NCBI RefSeq assembly: GCF_000214665.1
Contig: NC_015572.1
Coordinates: forward strand, 2,604,001-2,668,000
Direction: 5' to 3'
From: Methylomonas methanica MC09
Lineage (GTDB): Bacteria > Pseudomonadota > Gammaproteobacteria > Methylococcales > Methylomonadaceae
DNA: 64,000 nucleotides
Below the pieces are notes generated by a model, which was not told the DNA's origin, did not search any database, and saw only the letters and a program-made list of their open reading frames with translations. Shown here one piece after another: positions 7,673 to 19,168 of the stretch. The stretch's first letter is position 1, and each line of letters begins with the position of its first letter. Position numbers and translations under genes: made by a program.

Positions 7673-10600
7673 TCATACTTCCCAGAACGAATTATCTTCA
7701 AAGTAAAATAGCTCCGGATCCGGTTTGGGTTCAACCTTTAATTCGTTTAATGGCATGGGTTTATGAATAAAAAATCCTTGCCCGTAATCAACGCCGATAT
7801 CTTTAAGAATATCTTTAATTTCGGCGGATTCAACGTATTCGGCGATAGTCTTTAAGTTTAATGAATGTGCAATCTCGTTCATGGATTTAACAATAGCAAA
7901 GTCGGCTTTGTTATTAGTCAGATCTTTTACAAATGCACCGTCTATTTTCAGAAAATCCACGTTCAAATTCTTTAAATAAGCATAGGAAGAATAGCCGGAA
8001 CCGAAGTCGTCTAAGGAAAATTTGCAACCAAATTCCTTAATCGCTTTGATAAAATTTTTGGTAAACGTCAGATTTTCCGAAGCGACTGTTTCGGTTATTT
8101 CGAATACCAATTTTTCCAGCGGGAAAGTCGAAGCGTGTAAAAGCGCCTGCAAAAACTGCAGAAACTCTTCACTGTTGAGAGACTCACCTGACAAGTTAAT
8201 GGAAAACCCATCCATATTATCGAAACTCTGCCGGTTTTTATCAATCCAGTCAAAAACTGTATTGATTACCCATTTATCGATTTCATGCATTCTTTTACTA
8301 CGCTCTACGGCCGGTATGAAATGGTCCGGCGGAATAATATTACCGTCCTCATCTCTAATCCCAAGTAATATTTCATAATGCACATGGTTATCCTGACTTG
8401 GCTCTATCGGAGCGATCATCTGGCAGCGGGCAAACAATCTATCTTCAGAAAAAACGGTATCAATACGCCCTATCCACTCAAGCAGCTTGTTTTGATATTG
8501 TAAATTCTCGTTATCGCCCGCAAATACAAGCACATTATTTTGACCGGTATGCCCGGCGGATAGATTTGCGGCATCGGCTTGTTGTAGTAATTGATAAATA
8601 TCGATACAGCTGCTTTCAAACGGAGCCAAACCCATGCTTAATGTAATAGGGAAGCTTTTTTCCTGCCATTTAAAATGTGAACTACTCACTGATTTAATTA
8701 ACTGCTTTGACAAATCAAAGGCTTCATCGGTTAAACAATTTTTATACAAAACTGCAAAAGAGTTGTCACCCAATCTAGCCAATAAATCAGTCGGTCTTAA
8801 CCGATCCGATATCAATTGCGTAATGGTTTTTAACATTTCCAGTTCGCCGGAAAGACCGCAAATATTCGTAATAAGTCGAAAATCCAATACTTCGATGTGA
8901 CAAAGCATATGCTGGTTATCACCGAGCTTTGGAAGTTCATTTTTTAATTGTTTAATAAACTCATCGCGGGTCATAAGATTTGTCTCTGGATCATGCGTAG
9001 CATTAAACACAAATCTCTGCTGTATCTCCTGCAGCATGGAATTGGTTGTTCGCTCTGTTAATGGCATATCCAGACTGTCGGATTTTTCGGCAAAACCTTG
9101 CTTGAAAAGTGCTGTTAATTCTTTTTTACTGAACTGTAAGCTTTTTAGGCCGACCGCGTCCACAAACACGTAAATAAGTGGAACATCACCAATCCATATT
9201 AATTTCATCGGCTCAAATAAAGCGACATCGTTCTTTATTTTTAACCACTCGCCGACAGTTAATTGATCGATCAATAACGTCCATTGGTCATTGGTTTCAT
9301 CTGTTAACCGAATAGGGTTTGAGTTAGGTGTTGAAAATTTAATGGTTTGAACGGTCTTTCGAACCTTAGGATTGCCGACTCCCAACAAAAGTGCCGTTAA
9401 TTCTTCAACCACTTGCCGGCGTTCAAAGGCGGGTGTGCCGGACGAATTCAATTCGTCGTCAATAAACGTAAGTGTGGTCTGAATGCTGCTGGTCTGTATT
9501 TTTAGCACTGAGTCTTGCTCGTAAAACCAAAACATCAAATCGTCGATAACATTTAAATAAACGGCTTTTCTATCGCCGAGCTTTTCCTTATTTAACTCGG
9601 CCAAAACAAGTAAATGCTGCCAGCCGGCATCCAGCAGCATCGGAATTGCGGTCGGTACCGCCCGACCGGAAACGCGCTTATCAATTTCCGCCTGAACAAC
9701 TTGTCTGGCGATTGCCAGTTTTTGCTGTCCTTCATGAACATCAATAATATGTTTAATGCGGGAATCGATTTGCTTTGTCACCTGTTTGGTAAATATATCT
9801 AATTCTTCCTCAATCTCTAACAACGCTGTCGGGCTGCCAGGTATTTCCCGCGCAATTCGAGTGGTCACTTTTTCTAAGAAACCTTTGATATTGTCCTTTT
9901 TAGGCGTTTTTTTTCCTTTCATCACCTGACCCAAAACCGCCAGCTGATTAAGTATATTTTTGACGGGATGAGAGTCGGCATCTAAAAACTCGTTACCTTG
10001 TAAAGGCAAGGCTAATAACGGCAGATAGACGTTTTCAAAATAAGGCTGCAACTCTTTTGAAATATTTGAATCTTTTAATAACGTATCAAAAAATTTTCCG
10101 TATACCTCCAAGCGATTACTGTCGCGTTGGGAAAATACTTTACTGTTATTAAGTTTGCTTAAGGTTTGTTGCAGGCGATCTGTTAACTGCGCATAATCTT
10201 GTTGGAGGATTTTTGTTGAAGGGTCTCCCTGTAATTGGGAAATAGCAGTCGTAATGTCATTGTTATCAAAATAATCAATGGTTTGAGCCGCCCTATCCAC
10301 GTCACTAGGAAGGTCCGTGTCGGAAAATTTTTCTTGATTTAAAATGTCAAGTAATTTACCTGCAATATAGGCGAGCGATTGCTGATGACTATGGTCTATA
10401 TTATAACTGTCTTGCAATAACGGAACGTTATGCGCTTCCTGAACAAATTCGGGGTTTCTCCCCGAGTGTGCTACAGGCAAACTTTTATGCGTTGGAAAGG
10501 CCTCATCACCAATTTTTTTTTCCGCGGATTTCAAAATACTTAAAAACGCGCTGACCTGTTGGTAAAAATCCGGCAGGGATTCGAATAATGTTTTACCGAA

Positions 10601-11500
10601 ACAAATATAAAGCGCTTTAGTGGTTTTAGTATCCAAGTTAAATTGCAGAATTATTTCCCGGAAACAATCGCATAATATCGCGGGACTTACCGGATTGTTA
10701 ATTCTCGTTTTAGATCGACCCAGTATTCTACTCAATTCGCGGGTCACCTGATTTATCGAATCTTCGAAATGATTGGTCAGCTTTCTTATAATGGCCGACA
10801 TATTTAACCAGTCTTCAAAGTCTTCTTTTTCAACTAGAGAAAGAGGTCTGTCAAAATGCGTAATATCTTCTTTTTTCTGGTTGTGCTCGGTAATACTATC
10901 TATCTGATCGATTACGGAATGGCAAAATTCGCTGACGCATGTATCAGCGTTTAATTGTAAAGTGGTAACTACATCGTCTAATTCAGAGCGACTGGCGAAA
11001 TACTCTGAATGTACATTAGCCTTTTGCAGATTGTAGCTGACAGTATCAAAGAAATTGGTTGTTAACCCAGCTAAAGGCTCAACCAAGTTTTGCTTCAAAA
11101 ACAGTTTGAAATTTTCATATATAAAGGGCTTGCTGTCGCCGTCCGACTCCGTGGGGACGCTTACGCCTTGAGTTGTTTGCGCCTTTAAGGCATTAAACGC
11201 CGCAAGCGGCATGTTTTCGATCATTACCCCAATACCATTACAGGACCGATGCATCACTTGCGCATCGATTTCAAATGTCTGCTTAGCAATTTCGGAAGGC
11301 GTCGTGAACCGGATTTTAATCTGCGTGGGCAATGCCGTTTCGGCACCGGCTGGGGTAATTTTTAAAAATATTCCGTGTGAACAGAAATCCAGGATAATGC
11401 AGTCGAAGCGCTCCAATTCACGCGTAATCACTTCAGCTTGCAGTTCTATTGCGTATCGAATATGTCTGCGCTGTTTAGGCTTTTTGCTACTGGATTGCAT
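7673..11500 (-). CDS. PilZ - DUF1631-like - degenerate GGDEF - EAL protein (c-di-GMP sensor/phosphodiesterase)
   Basis: A 1275-residue soluble protein. The N-terminus (about 10-100) has the PilZ-type arginine motif (QRRHIRYAIE) and a beta-rich segment, so it may bind c-di-GMP. Residues of about 130-720 are long, helical and charged and match the DUF1631 family in length and style. A diguanylate-cyclase fold (about 850-1005) has GDNSF in place of GGDEF, so it is probably inactive. The C-terminal EAL domain keeps the catalytic set: YEILLGI (EIL for EAL), VFEITE, SLDDFGSGYSS, LKIDG, IAEYVES and GQGF. It is therefore likely an active phosphodiesterase. No membrane helix is visible. Start MQSSSKKPKQRR has AGGA directly before the ATG. 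Confidence 0.85.
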   Translation of the reverse strand: MQSSSKKPKQRRHIRYAIELQAEVITRELERFDCIILDFCSHGIFLKITPAGAETALPTQIKIRFTTPSEIAKQTFEIDAQVMHRSCNGIGVMIENMPLAAFNALKAQTTQGVSVPTESDGDSKPFIYENFKLFLKQNLVEPLAGLTTNFFDTVSYNLQKANVHSEYFASRSELDDVVTTLQLNADTCVSEFCHSVIDQIDSITEHNQKKEDITHFDRPLSLVEKEDFEDWLNMSAIIRKLTNHFEDSINQVTRELSRILGRSKTRINNPVSPAILCDCFREIILQFNLDTKTTKALYICFGKTLFESLPDFYQQVSAFLSILKSAEKKIGDEAFPTHKSLPVAHSGRNPEFVQEAHNVPLLQDSYNIDHSHQQSLAYIAGKLLDILNQEKFSDTDLPSDVDRAAQTIDYFDNNDITTAISQLQGDPSTKILQQDYAQLTDRLQQTLSKLNNSKVFSQRDSNRLEVYGKFFDTLLKDSNISKELQPYFENVYLPLLALPLQGNEFLDADSHPVKNILNQLAVLGQVMKGKKTPKKDNIKGFLEKVTTRIAREIPGSPTALLEIEEELDIFTKQVTKQIDSRIKHIIDVHEGQQKLAIARQVVQAEIDKRVSGRAVPTAIPMLLDAGWQHLLVLAELNKEKLGDRKAVYLNVIDDLMFWFYEQDSVLKIQTSSIQTTLTFIDDELNSSGTPAFERRQVVEELTALLLGVGNPKVRKTVQTIKFSTPNSNPIRLTDETNDQWTLLIDQLTVGEWLKIKNDVALFEPMKLIWIGDVPLIYVFVDAVGLKSLQFSKKELTALFKQGFAEKSDSLDMPLTERTTNSMLQEIQQRFVFNATHDPETNLMTRDEFIKQLKNELPKLGDNQHMLCHIEVLDFRLITNICGLSGELEMLKTITQLISDRLRPTDLLARLGDNSFAVLYKNCLTDEAFDLSKQLIKSVSSSHFKWQEKSFPITLSMGLAPFESSCIDIYQLLQQADAANLSAGHTGQNNVLVFAGDNENLQYQNKLLEWIGRIDTVFSEDRLFARCQMIAPIEPSQDNHVHYEILLGIRDEDGNIIPPDHFIPAVERSKRMHEIDKWVINTVFDWIDKNRQSFDNMDGFSINLSGESLNSEEFLQFLQALLHASTFPLEKLVFEITETVASENLTFTKNFIKAIKEFGCKFSLDDFGSGYSSYAYLKNLNVDFLKIDGAFVKDLTNNKADFAIVKSMNEIAHSLNLKTIAEYVESAEIKDILKDIGVDYGQGFFIHKPMPLNELKVEPKPDPELFYFEDNSFWEV

Positions 11501-11583
11501 TCCTGGATAAAGCTCGACTATTGATAACAGAAGAAAAGCAAATACTAATAATAGCGCAACTCTGAAAACCTTTGTTTTACCCC

Positions 11584-11612
11584 CTGTAGGAGTGACGCCA
11601 GTGACGTCGCAT
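11584..11612. repeat. Possible REP-like palindromic element
   Basis: CTGTAGGAGTGACGCCAGTG followed by ACGTCGCAT resembles the GTAGGAGCGAC...GTCGC type of short extragenic palindrome of gammaproteobacteria. The stem GTGAC/GTCGC is imperfect (one G-U-type pair). Only this copy was noticed in the window. Confidence 0.3.
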
Positions 11613-11736
11613 GTCTAATGCCGAAACGCCCATCTATCGCGCTACGACTTAATGATTGCTGTTTAATGACCGTTCGGCAACAAGTTGACTGCCGCTGATA
11701 CTAACATTAATTATGCATCGCAGGTGTTGAAGTATG

Positions 11737-12459
11737 TTACCTCCCGGTCAACTCAGCTAAATAACCGTTTTTTCGTGCCAGATATTCGTCCACAAATGCT
11801 TGCATGGGTAGGGCTTCGTAAGTACGCAGACCGCTCACCGCCAATTTTTTAAACCCGGAGCCGACTATTTCATCGCCGGACTTTATTTGAAAATATAGAT
11901 AAGCGGTTGCGCGTTTGCCGTTTACTTCCATTTTCGGCTCCAACATCTCGAGGCTGGGATTTTGCACATCCAGTTTTCGCATGGTCAGCGTCATACTTTC
12001 GTAGATCACCAAGGGGCGATCGATATTGAACATGACGTTTTCTTTTTCGAGCAATGGAACCAATACATAAGGGAAGTTTTGCCCGGAAAAAGCCACATAG
12101 TCGCGTATTAAAGTTTCGATCATGGCGTGATCATGGCAAACTTGACCGGAGCGCTCAATCTGCAGGTAGGTTTTACCTTGTTGATCCGTCACTTCAATAT
12201 GCTCGGCATCGCTATCCGGAAAATTCAGTAACACCCCGTCGCCTACCATACCGGAAAAAATAAAATGCATCTGTTCGCTAAGACCGTACTTTTCCAAAAC
12301 CAGGGAAAACAACAAATCCCCGGGTACGCAAAAGCGCTTGGCGTCCGCATCGTGCAGAGGGTTGAAATCGTGGGCAATTTCTTTAGCGAACATACTGGCC
12401 TGTTGAGCGCCGATACGTATGCTGCTGTCGTGAGTTTCGTAAAATTCTTTCAAAAACAT
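11737..12459 (-). CDS. DUF3581-like protein with MaoC/hot-dog-type motif
   Basis: 240 residues from the ATG at 12459 (MFLKEFYETHDSS). An upstream in-frame start at 12513 would run into the rhodanese gene. The N-terminal half contains AHDFNPLHDADAKRFCVPGD, which resembles the hydratase-2 motif of MaoC-type hot-dog enzymes (D-x-N-P-L-H). Length and style fit the gammaproteobacterial DUF3581 family. Whether it has dehydratase or thioesterase activity is unknown. It lies 14 bases after the rhodanese stop on the same strand and is probably the last gene of an aminotransferase-rhodanese-DUF3581 transcript. Confidence 0.6.
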   Translation of the reverse strand: MFLKEFYETHDSSIRIGAQQASMFAKEIAHDFNPLHDADAKRFCVPGDLLFSLVLEKYGLSEQMHFIFSGMVGDGVLLNFPDSDAEHIEVTDQQGKTYLQIERSGQVCHDHAMIETLIRDYVAFSGQNFPYVLVPLLEKENVMFNIDRPLVIYESMTLTMRKLDVQNPSLEMLEPKMEVNGKRATAYLYFQIKSGDEIVGSGFKKLAVSGLRTYEALPMQAFVDEYLARKNGYLAELTGR

Positions 12460-12473
12460 GATTATTATTATTT

Positions 12474-12797
12474 TTAGTAACGTGGGACAGTGGGATCGCA
12501 GCTGACAGACCAAGCATCGATACCGCCTTTAAGGTTATATAGTTGGTTAAAACCGTATTGATCTAAAAACAAACAAGCCTGCTGGCTACGCATGCCGTGA
12601 TGGCATATCACCACGATATCCTTCTCGTTATTCAGCTCCTGTATCCTTTCCGGTATTTGGTTTAACGGAATGTGTATGCTGCCGGCGATATGGGCAAAGG
12701 CATATTCATTGGGTTCACGAACATCAAGCAGCAACAGGTCGTCTCCGTTTTGCAGGCGTTCCTGTAATTGTGTGACAGTGCATTGTGTTATCGGCAT
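12474..12797 (-). CDS. Single-domain rhodanese-like sulfurtransferase (GlpE/PspE type)
   Basis: 107 residues, one rhodanese domain. LLLLDVREPNEYAFAHIAGS contains the CH2A-type motif. The active-site loop CHHGMRS has the catalytic cysteine at C65, and GGIDAWS closes the fold. The six-residue loop after Cys is the size of sulfur-handling enzymes rather than of phosphatases of the Cdc25 type. Such proteins move sulfane sulfur to thiol or cyanide acceptors. Its start overlaps the 3' end of the aminotransferase gene by 10 bases, indicating coupled translation. Confidence 0.9.
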   Translation of the reverse strand: MPITQCTVTQLQERLQNGDDLLLLDVREPNEYAFAHIAGSIHIPLNQIPERIQELNNEKDIVVICHHGMRSQQACLFLDQYGFNQLYNLKGGIDAWSVSCDPTVPRY

Positions 12798-13984
12798 ATA
12801 AATCGTTCCAATCGGATTAAAGCGGCGGCCATTCTATCCATAGATGCGGTATATGCAAAACGGATATGCTTATTTGCCAAATATTCACCGAAATCCCTGC
12901 CCGGTGTCACGGCCACACCCTCCTGCTCTAACAAATTGCGAGCGAAGTCGAAACTATTATCCGTAAAAGCACTGCAATCGGCGTAAACATAAAATGCCCC
13001 CTCGGGTTTGCAGGCAATTTTGAAACCTAGTCTCAAAAGATTTTCATATAAAAAATCGCGACGGGCTTTAAGTTCCAAGCGGCGTCGTTCCAGTTCGGCC
13101 AAATTTTCTTCCGTAAACGAGGCCAATGCCGCGTACTGCGAATGCGTGGGGGTGGAAATAAAAATATTCTGAGCTAATTTTTCCGCGGCCTCGACAAAGT
13201 CCTCCGGCACCACCAACCAACCGACCCGCCAGCCGGTCATACCGAAAAATTTGGAAAAACTGTTAATCACAAAGGCATCATCGCTGTAAGCCAACGCACT
13301 CATGGCGGGTCGGTCATAAACCAAGCCGTGATAAATTTCATCGGAATAGAAACAGCCGCCCAGTTCATGCACTTGGTCAATGGCGCCTTTTAAATCTTCG
13401 CCGTTCAACAAGGTACCCGTCGGGTTGGAGGGCGACGCCACCAATACGCCTTTACTGTTCGGCCGCCAATGTTGGGCGATCAAATCAGCGGTAAGCTGAT
13501 ATTCGCTATCCGATCCGACATTAACAAAGTGGGTATGGCCATTGAATAGCCGTACAAAGTTGTCGTTGCAGGGATAGCATGGGTCGGCCATCATAACGTG
13601 TTCGCCCGGATTCAAACTGATTCCAAAGGCCAATAAGAAAGCACCCGATGCGCCGGGCGTAACAAATACCCGCGCCGGATCGAGCCGCACGCCGTATTGC
13701 CGGCGATAATGTTCGGCTATACTGCCGCGCAATTCGGGCAATCCGGCCGCGGCCGTATATTTGACGTCACCTGTTTTCAGTAAGGCACGGCCCGCATCGA
13801 TCACGCCCTGCGGCGTCGGAAAATCCGGTTCGCCGACTTCCATATGGATTATATCCCTACCCTCACGCTCCAATTGTTTGGCGCGTTGTAATAATTCCAT
13901 GACGTAAAATGCAGAAATACCCTGCATTCGGTCGGCGACTTTTTGTTTCATAGTAGCTTTACCAATGGGCTGATGCGCGGGCAT
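12788..13984 (-). CDS. Class I/II PLP-dependent aminotransferase
   Basis: 398 residues with the fold-type I signature. MEVGEPDFPTP lies at 48-58, KYTAAAGLPELR at 75-86, SPSNPTG at 184-190, YSDEIYHGL at 213-221 and the PLP lysine K245 in NSFSKFFGMTGWRVGW. The family includes aspartate, alanine and broad-specificity aminotransferases; the substrate cannot be fixed from sequence alone. The start could be M1 (13984) or M12 (13951, MKQKVADRM), which is nearer the usual N-terminus. It is divergent from dksA across about 80 bases and is cotranscribed with the rhodanese gene. Confidence 0.9.
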   Translation of the reverse strand: MPAHQPIGKATMKQKVADRMQGISAFYVMELLQRAKQLEREGRDIIHMEVGEPDFPTPQGVIDAGRALLKTGDVKYTAAAGLPELRGSIAEHYRRQYGVRLDPARVFVTPGASGAFLLAFGISLNPGEHVMMADPCYPCNDNFVRLFNGHTHFVNVGSDSEYQLTADLIAQHWRPNSKGVLVASPSNPTGTLLNGEDLKGAIDQVHELGGCFYSDEIYHGLVYDRPAMSALAYSDDAFVINSFSKFFGMTGWRVGWLVVPEDFVEAAEKLAQNIFISTPTHSQYAALASFTEENLAELERRRLELKARRDFLYENLLRLGFKIACKPEGAFYVYADCSAFTDNSFDFARNLLEQEGVAVTPGRDFGEYLANKHIRFAYTASMDRMAAALIRLERFICR

Positions 13985-14063
13985 GATAACAAACTTCTTG
14001 CTTGCCCCAGCTCATTCTGATAAAAAGCCCCGATTTTTTTAAAAGATAGCCAGGAGTCAATGG

Positions 14064-14486
14064 ATGAATAGTTCCACGTCAGAATTCACTTTCAAACCTT
14101 ACCAAGAGTCTGAAGGCGAAGAATACATGAACGAGGCCCAGTTACAGCATTTCACCAATATCCTGAACAACTGGAAATCCGAGTTGATGGAAGAGGTGGA
14201 TCGCACTGTACATCATATGCAGGATGATGCGGCCAACTTTCCCGATCCTAACGACAGAGCCACTCAGGAATCCGAGTTTAGCCTGGAGCTGCGCACCCGC
14301 GACCGCGAACGCAAGTTGATCAAAAAGATAGAGGAGTCGCTTAAAAATATCGAGTCCGGCGATTACGGTTATTGCGAAACCTGCGGCGTGGAAATCGGCA
14401 TCCGTCGTTTGGAAGCCCGTCCGACCGCCACTCTGTGTATCGACTGCAAGACCCTGGATGAAATCCGGGAAAAACAAATGGGTTAA
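14064..14486 (+). CDS. dksA: RNA polymerase-binding transcription factor DksA
   Basis: 140 residues. The coiled-coil hairpin carries the tip [17 protein letters not shown] with aspartates D61 and D64, equivalent to the E. coli D71/D74 that reach the polymerase active site. The four-cysteine zinc finger is intact (C104, C107, C125, C128). DksA acts with ppGpp in the stringent response. CAGGAG at 14051-14056 is a good Shine-Dalgarno for the ATG at 14064. gluQ follows two bases after the stop, the usual dksA-gluQ order of gammaproteobacteria. Confidence 0.96.
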   Translation: MNSSTSEFTFKPYQESEGEEYMNEAQLQHFTNILNNWKSELMEEVDRTVHHMQDDAANFPDPNDRATQESEFSLELRTRDRERKLIKKIEESLKNIESGDYGYCETCGVEIGIRRLEARPTATLCIDCKTLDEIREKQMG

Positions 14487-14488
14487 CC

Positions 14489-15376
14489 CTGTCGCAACAT
14501 CCCCCACCCTATATCGGCCGGTTTGCTCCTTCGCCTACCGGCCCGCTCCATTTAGGCTCACTCTATACCGCGCTGGCCAGCTACCTGGATGCTCGCCGGC
14601 ATCGCGGTCAATGGCTGCTGCGTATCGACGATTTGGATACCCCGCGCAATGTTTCGGGAGCCACCGACGCCATACTACGGTGCCTAAACCGGTTTGATCT
14701 ACACTGGGACGGCAACGTCTATTACCAAAGCCGGCAGTCGGATAGCTATGCTGAAACCTTGGAGCGATTGCGCCAACAACGATGGCTATACGCGTGCCGT
14801 TGCAGCCGCAAGGCGCTGGCAGGAACCCCCGTTTATCCGGGCCGCTGCCGCGACGCCGGTTTTCCTATCGATGCCGCGTCGGCTTGGCGTCTTAGCGTGT
14901 CGGATTTATCGATACGCTTTCAGGACGCCCTGCAGGGCTGGATCGATGAAAACCCGGCGCTTGAACATGGCGACTTTATCGTGCGCCGCAAAGACGGTAT
15001 CGTGGCTTATCAATTTGCAGTGGTAATAGACGACTTTCGGCAGCAGGTCAATCACGTGGTTCGCGGTGTCGATCTACTCGACTCGACCAGCAAGCAGCGC
15101 TATTTACAAAACCTGTTGGGCTATCCTGAACCTCATTACATGCACTTGCCCGTTATCGTTGATAGTGACGGCAACAAACTGAGCAAACAGACTCTGGCTG
15201 CACCGGTTGACGATGCGCAGCCGTCAGCGACATTGTTTTCATTGTTGCAACTGTTGCGGCAAAACCCGCCTTTAATTTTGCGCAAGGCAACGGTATCGGA
15301 GCAGCTGGACTGGGCTATCGCCCACTGGAATCCGCGCACGCTGGAAAAAACACGTATTATTCATCCGTCTGGATAA
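14489..15376 (+). CDS. gluQ: Glutamyl-queuosine tRNA(Asp) synthetase, apparent CTG start
   Basis: GluQ-RS transfers glutamate to queuosine in the tRNA(Asp) anticodon. The first in-frame ATG is at 14633, but similarity starts well before it: YIGRFAPSPTGPLHLGS (nucleotide-binding HIGH-like motif) begins at 14510. The frame is open only from 14462 (preceding TGA at 14459) and has no ATG, GTG or TTG before 14510. The only recognised near-cognate start is CTG at 14489, two bases after the dksA stop, giving MSQHPPPYIGRF and 295 residues, the normal length. The zinc motif CRCSRKAL...YPGRC and the KLSKQ loop (KMSKS-like) are present. Start by coupling to dksA is inferred. Confidence 0.85.
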   Translation: MSQHPPPYIGRFAPSPTGPLHLGSLYTALASYLDARRHRGQWLLRIDDLDTPRNVSGATDAILRCLNRFDLHWDGNVYYQSRQSDSYAETLERLRQQRWLYACRCSRKALAGTPVYPGRCRDAGFPIDAASAWRLSVSDLSIRFQDALQGWIDENPALEHGDFIVRRKDGIVAYQFAVVIDDFRQQVNHVVRGVDLLDSTSKQRYLQNLLGYPEPHYMHLPVIVDSDGNKLSKQTLAAPVDDAQPSATLFSLLQLLRQNPPLILRKATVSEQLDWAIAHWNPRTLEKTRIIHPSG

Positions 15377-15521
15377 TACCGTTACGGTCTACTGCTCGCC
15401 GTCTGGCGCGCACCGATGCAACTTCCTCGGTAAATAAAGCGTCGACACATCTATAATAGGCGCGGGAAACCTATTCGGTATTTCAAGATCCTCCAGAATT
15501 ACATCAACTTAATACACGACG

Positions 15522-17051
15522 ATGACAGTAGAATTCGTAATTTATTTTGCCGTGCAGTGCCTTGGAACGGGTGCAACCCTGTTTCTTGCTTACCGCTCTT
15601 TTCAAAAACGGCGCATACAACTGGGTGACGCGCCCACTTTGCCGCAGTACTTCAGCCGCAGAAGCGCTTACTGGAGCGGAATAGCGCTGTATTGCGCACT
15701 GATGGTTTGCATTTATTGGCTGTTGACTTGGCAATGGCTGTCGCTGGAGCCGCTGATTACGCTGATCGTCAGCAATCTGCGCTCCGGCGAATGGCTGGAT
15801 CTGCTGCAGGGATTGGACGGAGGCACCTTGATTCCGCTAATCTTCGCCGGTTTGTTTCTGTTTTTTATCGACTGGGAAAACCCGCTAAACCCCCTGCTGA
15901 TTCTTAGAGACAGTGTTCACGACGCCTTTGCTATTCCGACCAAGGCCGCGCAAGTGTATAACGCCTTAATGGCATCGAGGTTATCGGCGGTCGACGACCA
16001 GATTAAATCGCAAATCGCCGACCGCTTATTGGTGCAAAGCGTCGATTCGGGCGATTTCGACAAATCCGGCGCCACGGTCGAATATAAATGGGCGCACAAC
16101 TGCCTGCTATTCGATCGCATACAACATTATGCGGACCAATCCTCTTACCGGCGCTTTTTCAACGAACCCTCGCTGAAATGGGGGGAAATCTGCATCTCCT
16201 ACAATGCCATGTCCGAGAAGGTGGCCATTTGGAAAGACGCGGAACCCCACTATACCAAGACAGTGCTGTTGATCAAGGATTTAGACGCCCTGACCGGCCT
16301 GCTTTGCCGCCTTCTGGCCTCGCTGATCGTCTTTGGCAGCGCCAGCGAAAACGAAATATGGGAAACCGTCAAGCACTTAGGCGGCAGAGTACATGAATCG
16401 CATTTAAAGCACACTTACAAATATGTGCTGATATTTACCGCCGTCACTACCCTCGGCGTCATACTCGGACGGGAAGTTTCGGTTGCATTGCACAATACGA
16501 TTCTGTTCCCCGATAAACCGCTGGCGCATTTCAGTTACACCACATTACGCTGGATTGCTTACGCCATTCCGATGTATGTGCTGCCGATAGCCTTGGTGTT
16601 CGTCGCCAGGGCATTTACATTCAGGCAACAACATGAGCAATCGGACCGTTACTACGGTTTTTATATGGCCATGATGCTCATGGGTGGCATAGTCAGCACG
16701 AGCACGGCGACTGTGGTATTGGAAGTGACTTTTTATCATAGGGAGCACTTCGAGTTCCTGAGCAGCTTTATGCAACACATTCGCTGGGGCATTCTGCCAG
16801 CCCTTATCAGCGGATATGTCGCCTATCGCATGGATACGCCGATTTCCGAAACGGAAGGGCCAATTAAGTTATTCCTGTCCGGCGTCCTGCGATTTCTCGG
16901 CTGGGGCGCCGTGGCGGTCATTTTCATGCTGTACGCCACCGACGACTTACCTGTAGAGGTTTCCAATCTGCGCTTCACTCTGGTCGGTACCGCGTTCTTC
17001 GTGATTGGGCTGTTGGCGGCATTCGCCTGCTTCAAGACCACCCGTTCGTGA
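15522..17051 (+). CDS. Polytopic membrane protein of unknown function
   Basis: 509 residues. I do not recognise the family. Hydrophobic helices lie near residues 3-22, 48-70, 105-122, 300-318, 340-362, 380-405, 425-440, 455-472 and 485-503. A soluble segment of about 170 residues (about 125-295) lies between the third and fourth helices, and it has no obvious catalytic motif. The ATG at 15522 has no clear Shine-Dalgarno. It stands alone between gluQ and acs on the same strand with 145- and 174-base gaps, so it is probably transcribed by itself. Codon use looks like that of its neighbours. Confidence 0.75.
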   Translation: MTVEFVIYFAVQCLGTGATLFLAYRSFQKRRIQLGDAPTLPQYFSRRSAYWSGIALYCALMVCIYWLLTWQWLSLEPLITLIVSNLRSGEWLDLLQGLDGGTLIPLIFAGLFLFFIDWENPLNPLLILRDSVHDAFAIPTKAAQVYNALMASRLSAVDDQIKSQIADRLLVQSVDSGDFDKSGATVEYKWAHNCLLFDRIQHYADQSSYRRFFNEPSLKWGEICISYNAMSEKVAIWKDAEPHYTKTVLLIKDLDALTGLLCRLLASLIVFGSASENEIWETVKHLGGRVHESHLKHTYKYVLIFTAVTTLGVILGREVSVALHNTILFPDKPLAHFSYTTLRWIAYAIPMYVLPIALVFVARAFTFRQQHEQSDRYYGFYMAMMLMGGIVSTSTATVVLEVTFYHREHFEFLSSFMQHIRWGILPALISGYVAYRMDTPISETEGPIKLFLSGVLRFLGWGAVAVIFMLYATDDLPVEVSNLRFTLVGTAFFVIGLLAAFACFKTTRS

Positions 17052-17225
17052 ATTCGATGATTGCCTCCAAGCCGATAGCGTTCTAACTCTTAATCTTTAA
17101 CACGTGTCGGCATTTGTTGGATGAATTTATCAGGTTGAGTTACGCTTACCCGCACGAAAATGCTGTCGGCCAGTCCCTAGCCCGCAGCCGATAATAAAAA
17201 CCGGAACCGGACCCAAGGATTTACC

Positions 17226-19163
<1,938 letters not shown>

Positions 19164-19168
19164 ACTGA

